Source of the DNA: Chloroflexota bacterium
GTDB taxonomy: Bacteria; Chloroflexota; Anaerolineae; Aggregatilineales; J027
Reading direction: 5' to 3'
DNA: 64,000 bases
NCBI GenBank assembly: GCA_016234595.1
Contig: JACRBG010000002.1
Location: 355,070 to 419,069, forward strand
Part shown: piece by piece, positions 61,932 to 64,000 of the stretch
How positions within the stretch are numbered: position 1 is the stretch's first letter
Layout: every line of letters begins with the position of its first letter
Translations under genes and position numbers: made by a program
The notes under the pieces: generated by a model
What the model was told of the DNA's origin: nothing
What the model saw: only the letters and a program-made list of their open reading frames with translations
Database searches by the model: none

Positions 61932-63176
61932 ATGAGATTGGGTAATGTCTATCGCATCGTTTTTCGCAAAGAATTTCGAGAACTTCTTCGAGACCGCCGT
62001 TCGCTGTTCTGGCTGTTTGCGCCGCCGATTATCCTCCCCGGCCTCGCCATTTGTGCAGGCCTATTCATTGGCACGCAGGTCATTCGGATTGCCAATGAGG
62101 GCTTTCCAATTTATATCGAAAATAGCGACCAAGCGCCCGATCTAGTGGAGCGTTTTGAAAAAGAAGATGCGATCAATGTGCTGGATGAAGCATCGGCAGA
62201 TGAGGCGGTGGTCATTGTGGCCCTACCCGAAGATTTTAAGACCCAATTAGAGGGCAACGGCACGGCCCATATTGACATCATTACCAAAGACAACTCGATT
62301 ATCACGTTTTTTGGGCGTTCAGCCGTACGTGGGGTGGTCGAAGGCTATAGCGACGATTTGCTGGAGCAACGGTTGGCCTCGCAGGGTTTAAATCGAGATT
62401 GGCTGAAGCCAATTCAAATTGGAGAGGCCACCCAACGTACTGAAGCCTCGGTTGGCACATCTAAAGATGGTGAGGGCAACAGCATTTTTGGTACGATTTT
62501 TCTGCCACTGGCTGTTACTTCATGGCTATTGGGGGGCGGTATGGGTCTCATTTTGGATACCACGGTCGGTGAAAAAGAACGCCAGACTGTCGAGAATCTT
62601 TTGGTGACGCCAGCCAGCCGCGTGGGGATTGTCATGGGCAAGATGACGGTCGTGTTCATCGCATCTATGGCGGTGATGAGTATGTGGCTGACGGAAGGGC
62701 TGTTGTTGAGTGCCTTTAGCGATGCCAGCCCGCAATTTTCGCAGGCCGATACTTTAACCACAGGCGATGCCATTCGAATTTTGGCCGAAAGTGGTAGCGG
62801 GGTTTTAGGCCTTTTGGCCGCACTGGTCATTATGATTATTCCCTTCACCGTCATGCTCAATGGGTTAGTGATGGCATGGTGTGCCTACGCTGCTAATTAC
62901 CGTGAGGCCAATTTGTTTATGGCTTTAGTGCAGCTTGGCCTCCCCGCGACGGTGCTATTGACCATTTTTAGTATGCCCGCTAATGTTCCCGGTGCGGTCT
63001 ATGCCATCCCTCTTTTTGGCACAGTGGTCGCCATCCGTGACTTGTTTAGCAATACCCTCTCGACAAGTGGCTTAACGATTAATTTCATCAGTGGCTTAAT
63101 CTATGCGGCGGGTGGTATTGCGGTGGCGGCGTGGATGTTTGGTCGGGAATGGTCACTGACCCGCGGCTTGCAATGA
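61932..63176 (+). CDS. ABC-2 permease, NatB-like
   Basis: A 414-aa permease. One N-terminal helix (about 25-48) is followed by a large extracytoplasmic region (about 50-185), then five or six helices. The segment GEKERQTVENLLVTPASRVGIVMGKM is the ABC-2/CcmB-NatB coupling motif. It lies 3 bases after the ATPase gene and forms the exporter with it. An intrinsic terminator ends the operon. Confidence 0.9.
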   Translation: MRLGNVYRIVFRKEFRELLRDRRSLFWLFAPPIILPGLAICAGLFIGTQVIRIANEGFPIYIENSDQAPDLVERFEKEDAINVLDEASADEAVVIVALPEDFKTQLEGNGTAHIDIITKDNSIITFFGRSAVRGVVEGYSDDLLEQRLASQGLNRDWLKPIQIGEATQRTEASVGTSKDGEGNSIFGTIFLPLAVTSWLLGGGMGLILDTTVGEKERQTVENLLVTPASRVGIVMGKMTVVFIASMAVMSMWLTEGLLLSAFSDASPQFSQADTLTTGDAIRILAESGSGVLGLLAALVIMIIPFTVMLNGLVMAWCAYAANYREANLFMALVQLGLPATVLLTIFSMPANVPGAVYAIPLFGTVVAIRDLFSNTLSTSGLTINFISGLIYAAGGIAVAAWMFGREWSLTRGLQ

Positions 63177-63211
63177 TCTAATTTAGCCTATCCATATTTC
63201 TAGTATTTTTC

Positions 63212-63248
63212 ACGGTCTGAAGTTGGTATAGTTCAGGCCGTTTTGTTT
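63212..63248 (+). terminator. Intrinsic terminator after the ABC operon
   Basis: The arms are acggtctgaa 63212-63221 and ttcaggccgt 63232-63241. They pair over 10 bases with one G-T pair and a 10-base loop, and a T-rich run (ttttgttt) follows at 63241-63248. Confidence 0.8.
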
Positions 63249-63271
63249 ACCTTTTGTTTGAGGTTAAGGAA

Positions 63272-63865
63272 ATGGCTCATCCCGATTATCCACCTGACAA
63301 GGAATCTGATATTAAAGAGACTGGGCGAACCGAAGCCTTTAGCGATGGGGTGATCGCCATTGCCATCACCTTGTTGGTCTTGGAAATTCGTGTGCCACAT
63401 TTGGAACAAGGCCAAAGATTAACCGATGTATTGTGGGATATTTGGCCTGCCTATCTAGCTTACATCATCAGCTTTTTTACGATTGGCATCATGTGGATCA
63501 ACCATCATCGCCTGTTTCGATTAATTAAGCGGGTGGATGATGTATTTTTGGGTCTCAATATCGTACTGATGATGATGATTACCTTTGTCAATTTCCCCAC
63601 TTCGCTGTTGGCCGAACATTTGGATGACCCCAATGAACGGCGAGCGGCAGCATTGGTCTATAGTGGCACATTTGTGGTGACAGCCATCGCTTTTAATGGC
63701 CTATGGCGCTATGCCTCACATCACAACCGCCTCATTGACCGCAGGACGGATTTAGCCCAAGCCCAAGCCATTACCCAACAATATAATTATGGCCCTTTGA
63801 TGTATCTAGCAGCTTTTCTAGCCGCCTTCATCAGTGTGCCCCTGAGCCTCGCCATTAATTTATAG
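63272..63865 (+). CDS. TMEM175-family potassium channel (DUF1211)
   Basis: About 197 aa from ATG 63272, preceded by AAGG; TTG 63254 is an alternative. It has six hydrophobic helices. The first holds the family signature RTEAFSDGVIAIAITLLVLEI, the R-x-x-x-F-S-D-G motif that lines the pore in bacterial TMEM175 channels. WPAYLAYIISFFTIGIMWINHHRLF follows. Family members are tetrameric, weakly K+-selective and lack the classical TVGYG filter. It is a single gene after the terminator. Confidence 0.87.
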   Translation: MAHPDYPPDKESDIKETGRTEAFSDGVIAIAITLLVLEIRVPHLEQGQRLTDVLWDIWPAYLAYIISFFTIGIMWINHHRLFRLIKRVDDVFLGLNIVLMMMITFVNFPTSLLAEHLDDPNERRAAALVYSGTFVVTAIAFNGLWRYASHHNRLIDRRTDLAQAQAITQQYNYGPLMYLAAFLAAFISVPLSLAINL

Positions 63866-63927
63866 CGGATTTCAGGTAGAGTGAGCTATTATGAAAGGAA
63901 AACAGGGCTAGGGAAAGTCGGGACTCG

Positions 63928-64000
63928 ATGGGTGGGTATTCGCTGGATTTGCGGGAACGGGTGATCAGGGCATGGGAAAGTGGTAAGACGCAGCAGTGGA
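63928..64000 (+). mobile_element. IS630-family transposase, 5' end (cut by the window edge)
   Basis: ATG 63928 opens a frame reading MGGYSLDLRERVIRAWESGK, followed by TQQW. The Y-S-x-D-L-R-x-R-V opening and helix-turn-helix region are typical of IS630/Tc1-mariner-type transposases. Only 24 residues are inside the window. The left terminal inverted repeat should lie in 63861-63927, next to a TA target; the TAs at 63861-63864 are candidates, but the repeat cannot be confirmed without the other end. Confidence 0.75.

Noticed and set aside
1..64000. CRISPR arrays, rRNA genes, classical riboswitches, complete transposons
   Set aside because: No regular spaced repeats, rRNA-like stretches or known riboswitch motifs were seen by eye. 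Only the transposase start at the right edge was found.

Overview
The window is a bacterial chromosome segment of roughly even base composition. It carries about 58 protein genes packed on both strands, no recognisable rRNA or tRNA gene and no CRISPR array. Core genes (carAB, ychF, fabG, asp23-like, nusB, tatC, rsmG, recF, recN, nadK, folC) are mixed with traits often seen together in Chloroflexota, perhaps Anaerolineae. These traits are a large HTH/STAND-ATPase/TPR regulator, FxLYD lipoproteins, PspC/LiaF-like membrane proteins, frequent TTG and GTG starts, and no lipopolysaccharide or outer-membrane assembly genes. The phylum is an inference; no marker was searched. Several promoters fit the ordinary -35/-10 pattern (TTGACA/TATAAT-like, 16-18 bp spacers), so the main sigma factor reads standard sites.

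Layout. 1-8741: an orphan AT-rich gene, a membrane-anchored sulfite-oxidase-family molybdoenzyme, an OmpR-type two-component system, a zinc alcohol dehydrogenase and the STAND regulator. 8750-16800: carBA, a nitroreductase, ychF, then a small membrane protein, a DUF692/MNIO-like protein and a DUF3601-like protein. 16834-22923: an FxLYD lipoprotein, then a fabG/asp23-like/nusB/tatC run, a COG2403 (cyclic 2,3-diphosphoglycerate synthetase-like) protein and rsmG. 22895-27402: a leftward nadK/membrane protein/recN/recF operon whose promoter contains a LexA-like site. 27501-32842: an envelope-stress region with a LiaF-like protein, PspC, a response regulator, a receiver-histidine kinase, PspA and a coiled-coil membrane partner. 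32854-37036: an acetyltransferase, a catalytically degenerate tyrosine-recombinase-fold protein, an L,D-transpeptidase and folC. 37159-42911: a heterodimeric ABC exporter, an acetyltransferase, an ECF sigma factor with a DUF2892 protein, and a lactonase-like hydrolase. 43119-49283: a five-gene surface-polysaccharide operon. 49410-53475: copper-related exported proteins (CopC-CopD-propeller fusion) and a YhhN-family protein. 53517-57470: a lipoprotein, a GT39-like mannosyltransferase, and an AT-rich patch with a DUF3592 protein, a SemiSWEET-like protein and a gene remnant. 57490-64000: an aminotransferase, a second receiver/degenerate-GGDEF regulator, a glycosyltransferase, a NatAB-type ABC exporter, a TMEM175-type channel and the start of an IS630-family transposase cut by the window edge.

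How the genes may work together. Three areas point to cell-envelope maintenance: the Psp/Lia-like region, the polysaccharide operon, and the L,D-transpeptidase. The two receiver proteins with broken GGDEF motifs are paralogs in different settings, one beside the Psp genes and one leading a glycosyltransferase/ABC operon. The most unusual signals are these: the degenerate recombinase with two LexA-like sites upstream; a triple 11-bp-phased heptamer operator just upstream of a promoter for the SemiSWEET-like gene; the divergent MNIO-like protein; the CopC-CopD-propeller fusion behind a His/Asp-rich exported protein; and the textbook asymmetric nucleotide sites of the ABC exporter.
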